A DNA stretch of 20,281 nucleotides, taken from assembly GCA_002309585.1 (NCBI GenBank), contig DBXN01000032.1, positions 30,650 through 50,930 on the forward strand, written 5' to 3'. This DNA is from Verrucomicrobia bacterium UBA1211 (lineage in GTDB: Bacteria; Verrucomicrobiota; Kiritimatiellia; RFP12; UBA1067). The notes under the pieces were generated by a model. That model had not been told where the DNA came from. It worked only from the letters and a program-made list of their open reading frames with translations, and did no database searches. Every line of letters begins with the position of its first letter. Within the stretch, counting starts at the first letter, position 1. The translations under genes were made by a program, and so were the position numbers. Below, in pieces: positions 1-7,733 of this stretch.

Positions 1-20
1 TGCGGGGGAAAGGATTGGGT

Positions 21-3000
21 ATGCGAATCGGGTTGAGTGGGTTTTTGGTGGGAGTGGCGATGGCGGGTGTCGCGGGAACGCCGGTTACCGGGCGGTTCGT
101 CCGTGTCGCGATTCCGAAGGAGCAGGCGACATTGTCGCTGGCGGAGGTGCAGATTTTTTCGGGCGGACAGAATGTCGCCTTGAAGGGGATCGCGAACCAG
201 AGCGAGACGGCGCATGGCGGTGAGGCCCGCCGGGCGATCGACGGAAACGCGACGCCGACGTGGGGGGCCGGTTCGATGACCCACACGCCCGAGAACCATC
301 CCGACCCCTGGTGGGAGGTGGATCTCCGCAAGGATTACCCGATCGAGCGGATCGTGCTGTGGAACCGCATGGAGATTCCCGACCGGCTCAACGACTGCTC
401 GGTGATGGTGATCGACAAGGACCGGAAGGTCCAGTGGGAGAAGACCCTGCCGAAGCCGAACCCGAAAGACACGGTGTTGACGGTCGATGCCGCCGACCAT
501 AGCGGCAAGGTCGGTCAGATCGTCAAGGGATATGTCCCGCCCGCGTCGGATCAAGAGATCGTGGCCGCCTATGAGAAGAAGGGAAACTGGATCGAGTCGG
601 TTTTGGCGGTGCAGGACAAGCTGGAGGCGTTCCGGAGTCTCAAGGCGCTGGCGCCGCTGTTGTTGCGGGACTTCCCGCTGGCTTCGGAGGAGATCCGCGA
701 GGAGTTCATCGGAAAGCCGTTCTATCACACCAAGGATGTCAACCAGCGGTTGAGGGCGCTGGCGGTACGGTATGTGAATGCCCTTCCGGAGGAGGATCGG
801 GCGGCGTTCCGGGCGCTGGCGGACGCGGTGCGGCAGGTGGCCGATCTGGATCCGATCCGGGCGGCGTTCCGGCGGCATTGCCGCGAGGCGCGGCTCCGCA
901 CCGCGTTGGCGACCTTCAACCCCGAGGCGATGGAGCGGGCGATCACGGCCTATAGCGCGAAGTATCCGGCGGTGTACGACAAGGCCGCGCTGCTCGGCCA
1001 GCTGGCGGCGGCGAAGGCCGCCGTGGAGCGGGCCGCCGCCGACAACAAGACGGAGAACCGGGCCGCGGCCGCGCGGGCGGTGGATGCGCTAAACGACGCG
1101 GTGTATCTGAAACATCCGGCGATCGATTTCCGGGAGATCCTCTTCATCCGCCGGTCCACCGCCGCGAACCGCGGCTTGCCGCAGAACTGGCAGGGGAACT
1201 CCTCCACACCGCTTCACGGGTATATCAATGACGTGGTGCGCGCGCCGCTGAAGCAGGGGGATCAGCCGCCGGTCAGCATCTACGCCAGTTCGAGTTTCGT
1301 GGGCGATGTCGATCTTGATTTCGACGCGGAGAAGATTATGTTCTCGACCGGGAAAAACGGCGAGCAGGGATGGCGGGTGTTCGAGTCGGGTGTGAACGGG
1401 AAGGGCGTGCGGGAAGTGACACCCGGCGACCAGACCGACATCGACTTCTACGACCCCTGCTATCTGCCGGACGGGCGGATCCTCTTCTGTGCGACGAGCG
1501 GGTTCCATGGTGTGCCGTGTGTGACGGGAAGTGACTACGTCGGCAATCTGCACCTGATGGAGAAGGACGGCTCGATCCGGCGGCTGGTGTTCGATCAGGA
1601 CAACAGCTGGTGCCCGACGGTCATGCCCAACGGCCGCATCCTCTTCCTCCGCTGGGAATACACCGATTCCGCCCACTATTTCTCGCGGGTGCTGATGACC
1701 ATGAATCCCGACGGCACCGACCAGCAGGAGTTTTTCGGAAGCGGCTCCTACTGGCCGAACAGCTGTTTCTTCGCCCGGCCGATTCCTGGCTCGACCACGA
1801 AGTTCGTCGGAATCGTGACGGGCCATCACGGCGTGGCGCGGATGGGGATGTTGACCCTCTTCGACGTCTCCAGCGGACGGCTGGAGACCACGGGCGCCGT
1901 CCAGACGATCCCCGGCTACGGCAAGCCGGTGGAGAACAAAACCCGCGACCAGCTGGCGGCGGGTTTGAAATACTACTTCCTCCATCCCTATCCGTTGGAT
2001 GAGGATCTGTTCCTGGTTTCGATGAGCGTCGGGCAGAACGGACCGTTCTATGTGGCGCTGGCGGACCGGTACGATAACCTCGTTCCGCTGTGGCAATCGG
2101 CCTCGGACCATCTCTTTGAGCCGATTCCGCTGAAGAAGCAGCCCAAACCGCTGATGCCGGTTGACCGCGTGGTGAAGGGTGATCCGGAGTGCACCATGTA
2201 TATGGTCAGCGCCGAGAACGGGCCGGGGCTGGCGGGCCTGCCGAAAGGCAAGGTGAAGGCGTTGCGCGTGTTCAACTATGAGTATTCGCCCCGGAACACG
2301 GGCGGACACTACCACATCGGTTTCGAGGGGCCGTGGGATCCGCGGGTGATGCTCGGGACGGTGAAGGTGGAGGAGGACGGTTCCTGCATGTTCAAGGCGC
2401 CGGCCAACACGCCGATCACGGTCCAGCCGCTGGATGCCGACGGGAAGGCGTTGCAGCTGATGCGCTCATGGCTGGTCGGGATGCCGGGCGAGGTGATCGC
2501 CTGCATGGGCTGCCATGAGAAACAGAACGCTGCCGCGCCGACCCGGCTGTCGATCGCCGCCAAGAAACCGCCGCAGAAGATCCAGCCGTGGTTCGGTCCG
2601 CGCCGGAGCTACGCCTTCGAACGCGAGGTGCAGAATGTGCTGGACCGCGCGTGCGTCGGGTGCCACAACGGCAAGGCGACCGCGAAGAACGCGTTGGGCC
2701 AGCCGATTCCGAATTTCGAGAACACGCCGGGATTGGGCGGCTTTTCGACGGCGTATGTGAACCTCCATCCGTATGTCCGGCGGAACGGTCCGGAGGGGGA
2801 TTACCACATCCTTACCCCGATGGAGTTCTACGCCGACACGTCTGAGTTGGTCCAGCTCCTCTCCAAGGGTCATCACGGCGTGGCATTGCGGGATGACGAG
2901 TGGGACCGCCTCATTACCTGGATCGATCTGAACGTGCCGTATTGGGGGACGTGGACGGAGCGCGAGCGGGGCGGCAAGGCGGCCTGCCTGGCGCGCCGTA

Positions 3001-4028
3001 AGGAGATGGCCAAGAAGTACGCCAATATCGATTTCGACCCGGAGGTGATCGTCAACCCGTACAAGCCGGTCGCCTTCACCCCGCCGGCGAAACCGAATCC
3101 CCCGCCGCCCGCGCCGGATGTAGCGGGCTGGCCGATTGACGATCCCAAGGGCAAGCAGGGGAACGAGCCGCCCGTGACGGTCGATCTGGGCGAGGGCGAA
3201 CGGTTGACCTTCGTGCGGATTCCCGCTGGAACGTTTGTGATGGGGTCGAACCGGGAGACGCCGGCGGAACGGCCGATGGCCGCGGTGAAGATCGGCAAGC
3301 CCTTCCTGATGGCGACGACCGAGATCAGCGCGGCGCAGTTCCGCCGGTTCGATCCGTCGTTCGACAATGGTGTGTACGACAAGCACTACAAGGATCAGGT
3401 GAACCGCGGCTACGACATGGGCAACCAGACGGAGTTTGCCCAGCCGGGTAACGCGCAGTTCCCCGCGATCCGCGTCTCGTGGGTGCAGGCCAACGCCTTC
3501 TGCGAGTGGCTGGGCAAGAAGATCGGGAAGCGGGTGATGCTGCCGACCGAGGCCCAGTGGGAGTGGGCCTGCCGTGCGGGAACGGACACCCCGATGAATT
3601 ACGGCGGATTCGACACCGATTTCGGGAAGCGCGAGAATCTGGCGGATTACACCTTGATCCAGATGGCGGTGAGCGGGGTTGACCCCCAGCCGATCAAGAA
3701 TCCGCCGCCGCTGTGGGATTACGAGTTGCGGGACCGCCGGTTCAATGACGGCGTGCTGCATCTGGCGAAGGTGGGCAGCTACGCGCCGAATGCGTGGGGC
3801 CTGCATGATATGCACGGGAACGTGGCCGAATGGACCCGTTCGGCCTATCGTCCCTATCCGTATGTGGAGGGGGACGGCCGAAACAACGGCAACGCCGATG
3901 AGCGTAAGACGGTCCGGGGCGGTTCATGGTATCGGCGTTCGATCCGCGCGACCTCATCGTGGCGGTGGGGGTATCCGGCCTGGATGCGTCCGTTCGATGT
4001 CGGTTTTCGGGTGGTAATTGAGGATTAG
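21..4028 (+). CDS. Secreted HzsA-related di-heme cytochrome with F5/8-type-C and SUMF1 domains
   Basis: The product is about 1335 residues. ATG at 21 is preferred over TTG at 15 because a GGGGGAAAGGA ribosome site lies just upstream. An N-terminal signal peptide is followed by a discoidin-like domain (about 20-155), a helical region (170-370), a TolB-like propeller with repeated 'PDGRILF'-type blades (400-740), then a c-type heme region with CMGCH (828-832) and CVGCH (878-882). A proline-rich linker near 1020 leads to a SUMF1/formylglycine-generating-enzyme-like domain (about 1061-1335, GNVAEW near 1265, RGGSW near 1300). The layout matches proteins annotated as HzsA-related in PVC bacteria, named after the hydrazine synthase alpha subunit. 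Nothing here argues for anammox. The SUMF1 part lacks the paired cysteines of true sulfatase-activating enzymes, so it is probably a binding or structural domain. Periplasmic redox or surface function is inferred; the substrate is unknown. Confidence 0.85.
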   Translation: MRIGLSGFLVGVAMAGVAGTPVTGRFVRVAIPKEQATLSLAEVQIFSGGQNVALKGIANQSETAHGGEARRAIDGNATPTWGAGSMTHTPENHPDPWWEVDLRKDYPIERIVLWNRMEIPDRLNDCSVMVIDKDRKVQWEKTLPKPNPKDTVLTVDAADHSGKVGQIVKGYVPPASDQEIVAAYEKKGNWIESVLAVQDKLEAFRSLKALAPLLLRDFPLASEEIREEFIGKPFYHTKDVNQRLRALAVRYVNALPEEDRAAFRALADAVRQVADLDPIRAAFRRHCREARLRTALATFNPEAMERAITAYSAKYPAVYDKAALLGQLAAAKAAVERAAADNKTENRAAAARAVDALNDAVYLKHPAIDFREILFIRRSTAANRGLPQNWQGNSSTPLHGYINDVVRAPLKQGDQPPVSIYASSSFVGDVDLDFDAEKIMFSTGKNGEQGWRVFESGVNGKGVREVTPGDQTDIDFYDPCYLPDGRILFCATSGFHGVPCVTGSDYVGNLHLMEKDGSIRRLVFDQDNSWCPTVMPNGRILFLRWEYTDSAHYFSRVLMTMNPDGTDQQEFFGSGSYWPNSCFFARPIPGSTTKFVGIVTGHHGVARMGMLTLFDVSSGRLETTGAVQTIPGYGKPVENKTRDQLAAGLKYYFLHPYPLDEDLFLVSMSVGQNGPFYVALADRYDNLVPLWQSASDHLFEPIPLKKQPKPLMPVDRVVKGDPECTMYMVSAENGPGLAGLPKGKVKALRVFNYEYSPRNTGGHYHIGFEGPWDPRVMLGTVKVEEDGSCMFKAPANTPITVQPLDADGKALQLMRSWLVGMPGEVIACMGCHEKQNAAAPTRLSIAAKKPPQKIQPWFGPRRSYAFEREVQNVLDRACVGCHNGKATAKNALGQPIPNFENTPGLGGFSTAYVNLHPYVRRNGPEGDYHILTPMEFYADTSELVQLLSKGHHGVALRDDEWDRLITWIDLNVPYWGTWTERERGGKAACLARRKEMAKKYANIDFDPEVIVNPYKPVAFTPPAKPNPPPPAPDVAGWPIDDPKGKQGNEPPVTVDLGEGERLTFVRIPAGTFVMGSNRETPAERPMAAVKIGKPFLMATTEISAAQFRRFDPSFDNGVYDKHYKDQVNRGYDMGNQTEFAQPGNAQFPAIRVSWVQANAFCEWLGKKIGKRVMLPTEAQWEWACRAGTDTPMNYGGFDTDFGKRENLADYTLIQMAVSGVDPQPIKNPPPLWDYELRDRRFNDGVLHLAKVGSYAPNAWGLHDMHGNVAEWTRSAYRPYPYVEGDGRNNGNADERKTVRGGSWYRRSIRATSSWRWGYPAWMRPFDVGFRVVIED

Positions 4029-4031
4029 ACG

Positions 4032-4550
4032 ATGCAGTTAAACGATGAGCAGCAGGGTGCCGTAAGGCAATGGCTGGCGGATGGGGCCTCCCTTTCGGAG
4101 GTCCAGAAACGGTTGAAGGAGTCGTTCGGGATATCCATGACCTATATGGATGTCCGGTTGTTGGTGCTGGAGATCGGTGCGGAGGTGAAGGACAAACCGG
4201 AACCGCAGCCGAAGACGCCGCCGCCTGAACCGGAGGAGGAGCGGTATGACGTGCCGCCTGATGGGGAGGATGGGATCGACGAAGAGGAGGCGATGCCGGA
4301 GGATGGGGCGGCCCCGGGTGAGGAGACCCGCGCCAACGTGCGGCTGACCCTCGACCAGATTGTCGTTCCCGGCGCGATGGTCAGCGGCGACGTTGTCTTC
4401 TCGGATGGCGTGAAGGCGCGGTGGCTGATCGACCAGATGGGCCGTTTCGGGTTCGAGCCGACACAGCCGGGTTACCGCCCGACCGATGCCGATATGCGCG
4501 CCTTCCAGGTCCAGTTGCGCATGGAGCTTCAGCGGAAGGGGTACATGTAG
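4032..4550 (+). CDS. Conserved hypothetical protein with N-terminal helical motif and acidic linker
   Basis: The 172-residue product starts 3 bases after the preceding stop, with GAGGA overlapping the end of that gene, so the two are translationally linked. Residues 1-50 look like a small helix-turn-helix-like segment (QQGAVRQWL, SLSEVQKRL, then ISMTYMDVRLLV). A linker rich in P, E, D and G runs from about 52 to 105. The C-terminal part (about 107-172) has a beta-rich stretch with VVFSDGVKARWLIDQMGRFG and ends in a helix. No signal peptide or membrane segment is visible, so the protein is cytoplasmic. I associate this family with Verrucomicrobia-type genomes as a conserved hypothetical, but no function can be assigned. 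Pairing with a secreted cytochrome may be fortuitous. Confidence 0.75.
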   Translation: MQLNDEQQGAVRQWLADGASLSEVQKRLKESFGISMTYMDVRLLVLEIGAEVKDKPEPQPKTPPPEPEEERYDVPPDGEDGIDEEEAMPEDGAAPGEETRANVRLTLDQIVVPGAMVSGDVVFSDGVKARWLIDQMGRFGFEPTQPGYRPTDADMRAFQVQLRMELQRKGYM

Positions 4551-4609
4551 CAGTGTTGAGCGTTGAGGGTTAGAGGCAAGCGAGTGGGATAGCGAAAGGA
4601 ACGAAGGTT
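4551..4609. repeat. Short intergenic phrase repeat (GTTGAGCGTTGAGGG type)
   Basis: This gap contains a GTTGAGCGTTGAGGGTTAG phrase (about 4555-4573). The same wording recurs near 6333-6352 and, in the opposite orientation, near 9440 and 17632. The rest of the gap carries the AAGGAACGAAGG ribosome site of the next gene. Confidence 0.6.
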
Positions 4610-5407
4610 ATGCAGATCGGGTTTTTGGGTGCGGGCAAGATGGCCGAGGCGATTCTCTCGGCGATGGTGAATGCGGAGATGGTACAGCCTTGGGAGGTGA
4701 CGGCGTGCGACAAATCGGAGGCGCGCCGGAATTTGCTGGCTTCGACCTATGAGGTGGTCGTGACGGATGATCCGTTGCTGACGGTGAAGGAGAGCAAGGT
4801 CTTGGTTTTGGCGGTGAAACCCCAGGATCTTGACGCATTGCTGGATCAGGTCGCGCCGGCGCTGAAGACGACCCATCTGGTGATCTCCATCGCGGCGGGC
4901 AAGACGCTGAAGGTGCTCCGGTTGCATCTCGGGCCGAAACCGAGACTGGTGCGCGTGATGCCCAATCTCGCGTTGATGGCGGGCGAGGGAATGAGCGTCT
5001 ATTGCCCGGATGGGAAGATTAAGGCCTCGGACGCGGCGCTGGTGGAACGGATTTTCGGTGCGGCCGGCGCGGCGATCCGATTGGAGGAGAAGCATTTTGA
5101 CGCGGTGACCGCGTTGAGCGGATCGGGTCCCGCCTACGTCGCCTTCTTCCTAAAGGCGATGATCGACGCCGGTATCGCGCTCGGTCTGCCGAAGGAAGAG
5201 GCTCGGCTGATGGGTGAGCAGACGCTGATCGGGACCGGCATCTACCTGCAGCAGTCGGGACGGGATTTGGATGAGTTCATCCAGGCGGTCTGTTCGCCGA
5301 AGGGCACGACTGAGGCGGGCATGAAGGTGTTGAACAAATCGACGCTGCCCAAGACCATCGCGAAGACGCTGGAGGCGACGGCCAAACGCAGCGCGGAACT
5401 GGCGTGA
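4610..5407 (+). CDS. proC: Pyrroline-5-carboxylate reductase
   Basis: The 265-residue product is the usual length for ProC, which reduces 1-pyrroline-5-carboxylate to L-proline with NAD(P)H in the last step of proline synthesis. The N-terminal Rossmann fold begins FLGAGKMAEAI with the nucleotide-binding glycines at 7 and 9. The conserved AVKPQ motif is at 68-72, VRVMPN lies near 114-119, and the C-terminal dimerisation domain carries the signature SGSGPAYV near 170-177. The family motif usually written SPGGTT reads SPKGTT here (229-234), a mild variation. A good ribosome site (AAGGAACGAAGG) precedes the ATG. The stop codon overlaps possible starts of the next gene, suggesting co-transcription. 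The protein is cytoplasmic and the sequence looks intact. Confidence 0.95.
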   Translation: MQIGFLGAGKMAEAILSAMVNAEMVQPWEVTACDKSEARRNLLASTYEVVVTDDPLLTVKESKVLVLAVKPQDLDALLDQVAPALKTTHLVISIAAGKTLKVLRLHLGPKPRLVRVMPNLALMAGEGMSVYCPDGKIKASDAALVERIFGAAGAAIRLEEKHFDAVTALSGSGPAYVAFFLKAMIDAGIALGLPKEEARLMGEQTLIGTGIYLQQSGRDLDEFIQAVCSPKGTTEAGMKVLNKSTLPKTIAKTLEATAKRSAELA

Positions 5408-5415
5408 GGGTTGTG

Positions 5416-5703
5416 ATGGAGCGCCGGACGGGGTTTGTCGGGATTCTCTTGGAGGACCGCGCCTGCGCGGAGGAGGTCAACCATGTGCTGGCCGCCCACG
5501 CGGACCTGATTCTCGCGCGGCTGGGGTTACCCCGGCGTTCCGTCGGAACGCCGGTGATCACCCTGGTGGTCGAGGCGACCACCGACGAGATGGGCACGCT
5601 GACGGGCCGGCTGGGCGCGATCAAGGGCGTCTCGGTGAAATCCGCCTTGGCAAAACCGATCCCCCGCCAGGAAGGCGGGGAGGGACAAACAGTTTACAGT
5701 TGA
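5416..5703 (+). CDS. TM1266-family (iron-only hydrogenase system) regulator, ACT/NikR-like fold
   Basis: About 95 residues from ATG 5416, which has GAGGG five bases upstream; GTG 5404 overlapping the proC stop, or GTG 5413, are alternatives. The core begins ERRTGFVGILLEDR, continues with VNHVLAAHADLILARLGLP and TLVVEATTDEMGTLTGRLG, and ends GVSVKSALAK. This matches the TM1266 family, often encoded beside [FeFe]-hydrogenase maturation genes and described as a putative regulator of that system. No hyd genes are in the window. The family core normally ends near KSALxK, but here about 15 more residues follow, encoded over a 7-bp GC-rich hairpin (CCCCGCC 5662-5668 with GGCGGGG 5674-5680). A perfect 10-bp inverted repeat lies inside the gene at 5532-5554. 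The hydrogenase link comes from family knowledge, not local context. Confidence 0.8.
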   Translation: MERRTGFVGILLEDRACAEEVNHVLAAHADLILARLGLPRRSVGTPVITLVVEATTDEMGTLTGRLGAIKGVSVKSALAKPIPRQEGGEGQTVYS

Positions 5704-5713
5704 GGAATATCAA

Positions 5714-6181
5714 ATGACACAAATTAAGAGTTGTTTTCTTCTATGTCTCAAGCGTTATATTTCCTTGTCAGCGGTGATCGTTTTGTTCATCAGCGGTTGT
5801 GAAACGGTTAATCCCATAGCATCGTCTTCGGAAAAAGAGTCGGAAGTGTCGAAATATGTTCGATTGTATTCAGCCGTGCAACCGGACTATCATCCAACCG
5901 AAAAGAATGTCTATTATCACGATGGGAAAGGGATCTCAATCTTTCAGGCTCAAATTCAGGATTCGTCTTTGAAAGAATATCCGGGGCCTCTTTATGCGCA
6001 TCTTGCAAGGGATGACCACTTTCATATCATTCTTGTCATCACCCAAACCGCTTATTGCGATGATGAATTCCTTCGTCCCGGACATTATGTTTATTCAGGG
6101 ACATACCAATATGAAACAAAAAAGAAAATGACAAAAACGGTTAGATCATTCATTAAAATCCCTTATGTGGATGACAAATAA
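5714..6181 (+). CDS. Putative lipoprotein, AT-rich, unknown function
   Basis: The 155-residue product starts with a signal peptide whose hydrophobic core (VIVLFISGC) ends in a lipobox, ISGC, with the lipidated cysteine at about residue 29. It is therefore predicted to be membrane-anchored. The rest is polar with many aromatic residues (YYHDGKG, GHYVYSGTYQYET) and resembles no family I can name. A GAGGA ribosome site overlaps the stop of the preceding gene, and ATG follows at good spacing. Base composition is clearly more AT-rich than in the flanking genes, which suggests recent acquisition. It directly precedes the repeat-filled accessory region. Confidence 0.7.
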   Translation: MTQIKSCFLLCLKRYISLSAVIVLFISGCETVNPIASSSEKESEVSKYVRLYSAVQPDYHPTEKNVYYHDGKGISIFQAQIQDSSLKEYPGPLYAHLARDDHFHIILVITQTAYCDDEFLRPGHYVYSGTYQYETKKKMTKTVRSFIKIPYVDDK

Positions 6182-6435
6182 GAAGGGCAGTCGCTCAACG
6201 GTTGATGGTGAGGTGGTTGGGTTGTTAGGTGGTTCGGTGGTTGGGTGGTGCCGCGTATCACACGTCGCTTGTCCCTTGAGTGTTGACGCGCGACACGCGG
6301 ACGACAACCGACTCTCGTCACTCTTTAACCGTTGAGGGTTGAGCGTTGAGGGGATCTTCATCCTTTTCATTCTTCATTCTCTCTCGTCACTCGTCACCCG
6401 TCACTCGTCACCACCAAATCGTTATCGTTTTCCTC
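6182..6435. repeat. Intergenic repeat block including left copy of the 131-bp direct repeat
   Basis: No gene is evident. Bases 6193-6323 are a 131-bp repeat found again in the same orientation at 9445-9575 with three substitutions. It starts with a GGTGGTTGGG-type stretch and continues with a unique-looking core containing CCGCGTATCACACGTCGC and a GCGCGACACGCGGAC segment. After it come GTTGAGGGTTGAGCGTTGAGG (6332-6352), TTCATCCTTTTCATTCTTC (6357-6375) and a run of CTCGTCAC/CCGTCAC units (about 6379-6412). The same phrases recur at other gaps in the window. Confidence 0.85.
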
Positions 6436-6465
6436 TTGCATCCCGAAGTCCCTTTGTGGTTAAAT
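6436..6465 (+). promoter_or_regulatory. Candidate promoter of the structured RNA
   Basis: TTGCAT (6436-6441) and TTAAAT (6460-6465) are spaced by 18 bases, a plausible sigma-70-type pair. They would start transcription near 6471, next to the base of the closing stem of the RNA. The -10 matches consensus only moderately. Confidence 0.4.
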
Positions 6466-6468
6466 GGC

Positions 6469-6605
6469 CGGCACTGGCCCGCAACAGCTCCGGAAGTACG
6501 CAACTGAGGCAAGGAGCCGTAGGTATGCAATGGCAGGTTAGAAAAGTGCCGCATATCATCCGCCTTTCAATTCTCCCCGGGTCTCCTGGCCCGGGGATTT
6601 TTCCT
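6469..6605 (+). ncRNA. Candidate structured small RNA with intrinsic terminator, family unknown
   Basis: A 7-bp closing stem pairs CGGCACT (6469-6475) with AGTGCCG (6545-6551). Inside it, GCTCC (6487-6491) pairs with GGAGC (6513-6517), and AGT/ACT (6495-6497, 6503-6505) can close a small loop. Unpaired stretches contain GCAAC twice, GGAAG and GGCAAGG. About 25 bases after the closing stem lies a strong terminator hairpin. A fair promoter lies just upstream. No convincing reading frame fits this stretch on the + strand. It matches no RNA family I can identify. An apical CAGCTCCGGAAG segment recalls bacterial SRP RNA, but the pairing of the SRP domain is not preserved. It could be a trans-acting RNA or a riboswitch-like leader whose gene has been lost; downstream + strand sequence is a phage remnant. 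Confidence 0.5.
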
Positions 6606-7034
6606 TAACTGTTCCGCCTTCGCCGGGGAATCAGGCTCGTATCCGGTGATGATCCTCTTTCCGGAACCCGACAGGCCGCCCAGGATCACGACGGCGTTTC
6701 CCAGCACGGCGGCGATCTCGTCGTCGGCCCTGAACAGTTCCCCCTCGGCAATCGTCGACGTTATCCCGCGCAGGCCGTCCGGGTAGAGGAACCGCCCCAT
6801 CCAGCGCGTGAACTCCTCCCCGATCAGCGCCGCGTCCCGCGCCACGATATCCCGCCAGACGTCCCGCTGCGCGTCGCTCGCCCCGGACCCGACGCCCGTC
6901 GCCTCCGCGATGCTCCCCAGCGTCCCGCCCGTGCAGAGCCGCACCATCGTCCGCTCCTGGTGCTCGATGAAGCCGCTGAAGGGGTCCGCCCCCCGCGCCC
7001 TCCTACGCGCCCGCTGCGTCCAGCTCGGCCTCAT
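6567..7034 (-). pseudogene. Fragment of Mu gp29-like (DUF935) phage portal protein
   Basis: About 140 to 155 residues in one frame read like the C-terminal part of a Mu-type portal protein. The stretch FIEHQERTMVRLCTGGTLG, followed by a GSG-rich loop, then DVWRDIVARDAALIGEEF and RFLYPDGLRGITS, follows the pattern of DUF935 proteins (GGTL-type motif, then a helix with RRDI...DA). A complete portal of this type is about 500 residues, so the N-terminal two thirds are missing. The frame stays open further left into shadow sequence with no resemblance. The reading end overlaps, in antisense, the terminator of the candidate RNA. Upstream of 7034 the coding signal switches to the opposite strand, showing rearrangement. 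Assignment is by recognised pattern only. Confidence 0.55.
6575..6604 (+). terminator. Rho-independent terminator of the candidate RNA
   Basis: CCCCGGG (about 6575-6581) and CCCGGGG (about 6590-6596) form a perfect 7-bp stem around a TCTCCTGG loop, followed by ATTTTT. The T-run is on the + strand only, so the direction is clear. Confidence 0.8.
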
Positions 7035-7064
7035 CCCCCCGATTGGCGCCCCGCCGGCCCCACC

Positions 7065-7725
7065 CCCGCCCAGCTCCACGAAGACAACCTCCGGGTGTCT
7101 CTCAACTTTGGACATTGGACCGACACCGCCCTCGACATGATCCGCTTCGCCTTCGCCGACCAGATCACCGAGACCCAGAAACCCCTCCGGCCAGACCGTC
7201 GTCACCTGGCGCGCCCACCTCATCCGCGACGCCCTCCATTCAGCGTCCGGCAAATTCCGCCTCGGCGACTCGACCGCCGCCCTCCTCGCCGTCCTCCCGC
7301 CAGATGTCAACCCATCCAGGCTCACCGGCCTCTCCCTCACAGGCCAATGGCTCCACTCCCACGGCGCCAAGCACCTCGGCCAAGCCGGTCTCACCGAAGC
7401 CGACTACGACCTCATCCCCCAGATCTGGCGCACCCCCGACACTGTCGAGAAAGACGGACATGGAGACGCCATCCTCCTCACCTACCGTCTCCTCGACGGC
7501 ACCGCCCTTCGGCTCGGCGTCGACTACTTCGACGGCTGCCGCCCCAGCACCTTCCACAAAAAAACCCGGGCGCATGACCGCCCGGGCGATTCCCGCGCAT
7601 CCGGACTGCTCCCTGAGCCCTTGGGCGGGGCATTCTCCCGCCAGTTCATCCGGCAAACCGCGAAAACATTCCAACCTTACCACACCCCGCGCCCTTTAGT
7701 CAAAACCCTTTTAAAGCCCCTTTAG
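7065..7725 (+). pseudogene. Fragment of phage head morphogenesis protein with C-terminal PBECR-like domain, frameshifted
   Basis: Sensible protein sequence runs in one frame through NFGHWTDTALDMIRFAFADQ to about 7181. It then continues in the next frame (PSGQTVVTWRAHLIRDALH onwards) to a TAG at 7723-7725. Removing one C from the C4 run at 7182-7185 joins the two. The C-terminal part (DYDLIPQIWRTPDTVE, then a strand-rich ILLTYRLLDGTALRLGVDYF and a TFHKKT ending) resembles the barnase/RelE-like nuclease domains (PBECR) often found at the end of phage SPP1 gp7/Mu gp30-type head proteins. In Mu-like phages such a gene follows the portal gene on the same strand; here the portal remnant is on the other strand. 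The N-terminus is missing. Confidence 0.5.
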
Positions 7726-7733
7726 CGCGACAC

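Noticed and set aside
1089..2315. Long open frame on the - strand inside the cytochrome gene, with similar ones at 2466-3815 and 9930-11546
   Set aside because: The translations are rich in R, H, V and D without any domain, and lie fully antisense to well-supported genes. They are a side effect of GC-rich codon use.
3200..4028. Functional sulfatase-activating (formylglycine-generating) enzyme
   Set aside because: The cysteine pair needed for catalysis is absent from the domain.
5532..5554. Perfect 10-bp inverted repeat CCGGCGTTCC/GGAACGCCGG
   Set aside because: It lies inside the TM1266 coding region, encoding part of a normal family sequence, with no second copy noticed. It is probably chance in GC-rich code.
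6379..6412. CRISPR array from CGTCAC-type repeats
   Set aside because: Units are 7-8 bases, contiguous, with no spacers and no cas genes.
6469..6551. Bacterial SRP RNA
   Set aside because: CAGCTCCGGAAG...GCA resembles the SRP tip, but the base next to the tetraloop-closing pair is mismatched and the two arms are too unequal for the SRP hairpin.
6469..6551. Cyclic di-GMP or cobalamin riboswitch
   Set aside because: Some short words match (ACGCAA, GGCAGG), but the hairpin and receptor elements of those classes are missing, and no fitting gene follows.
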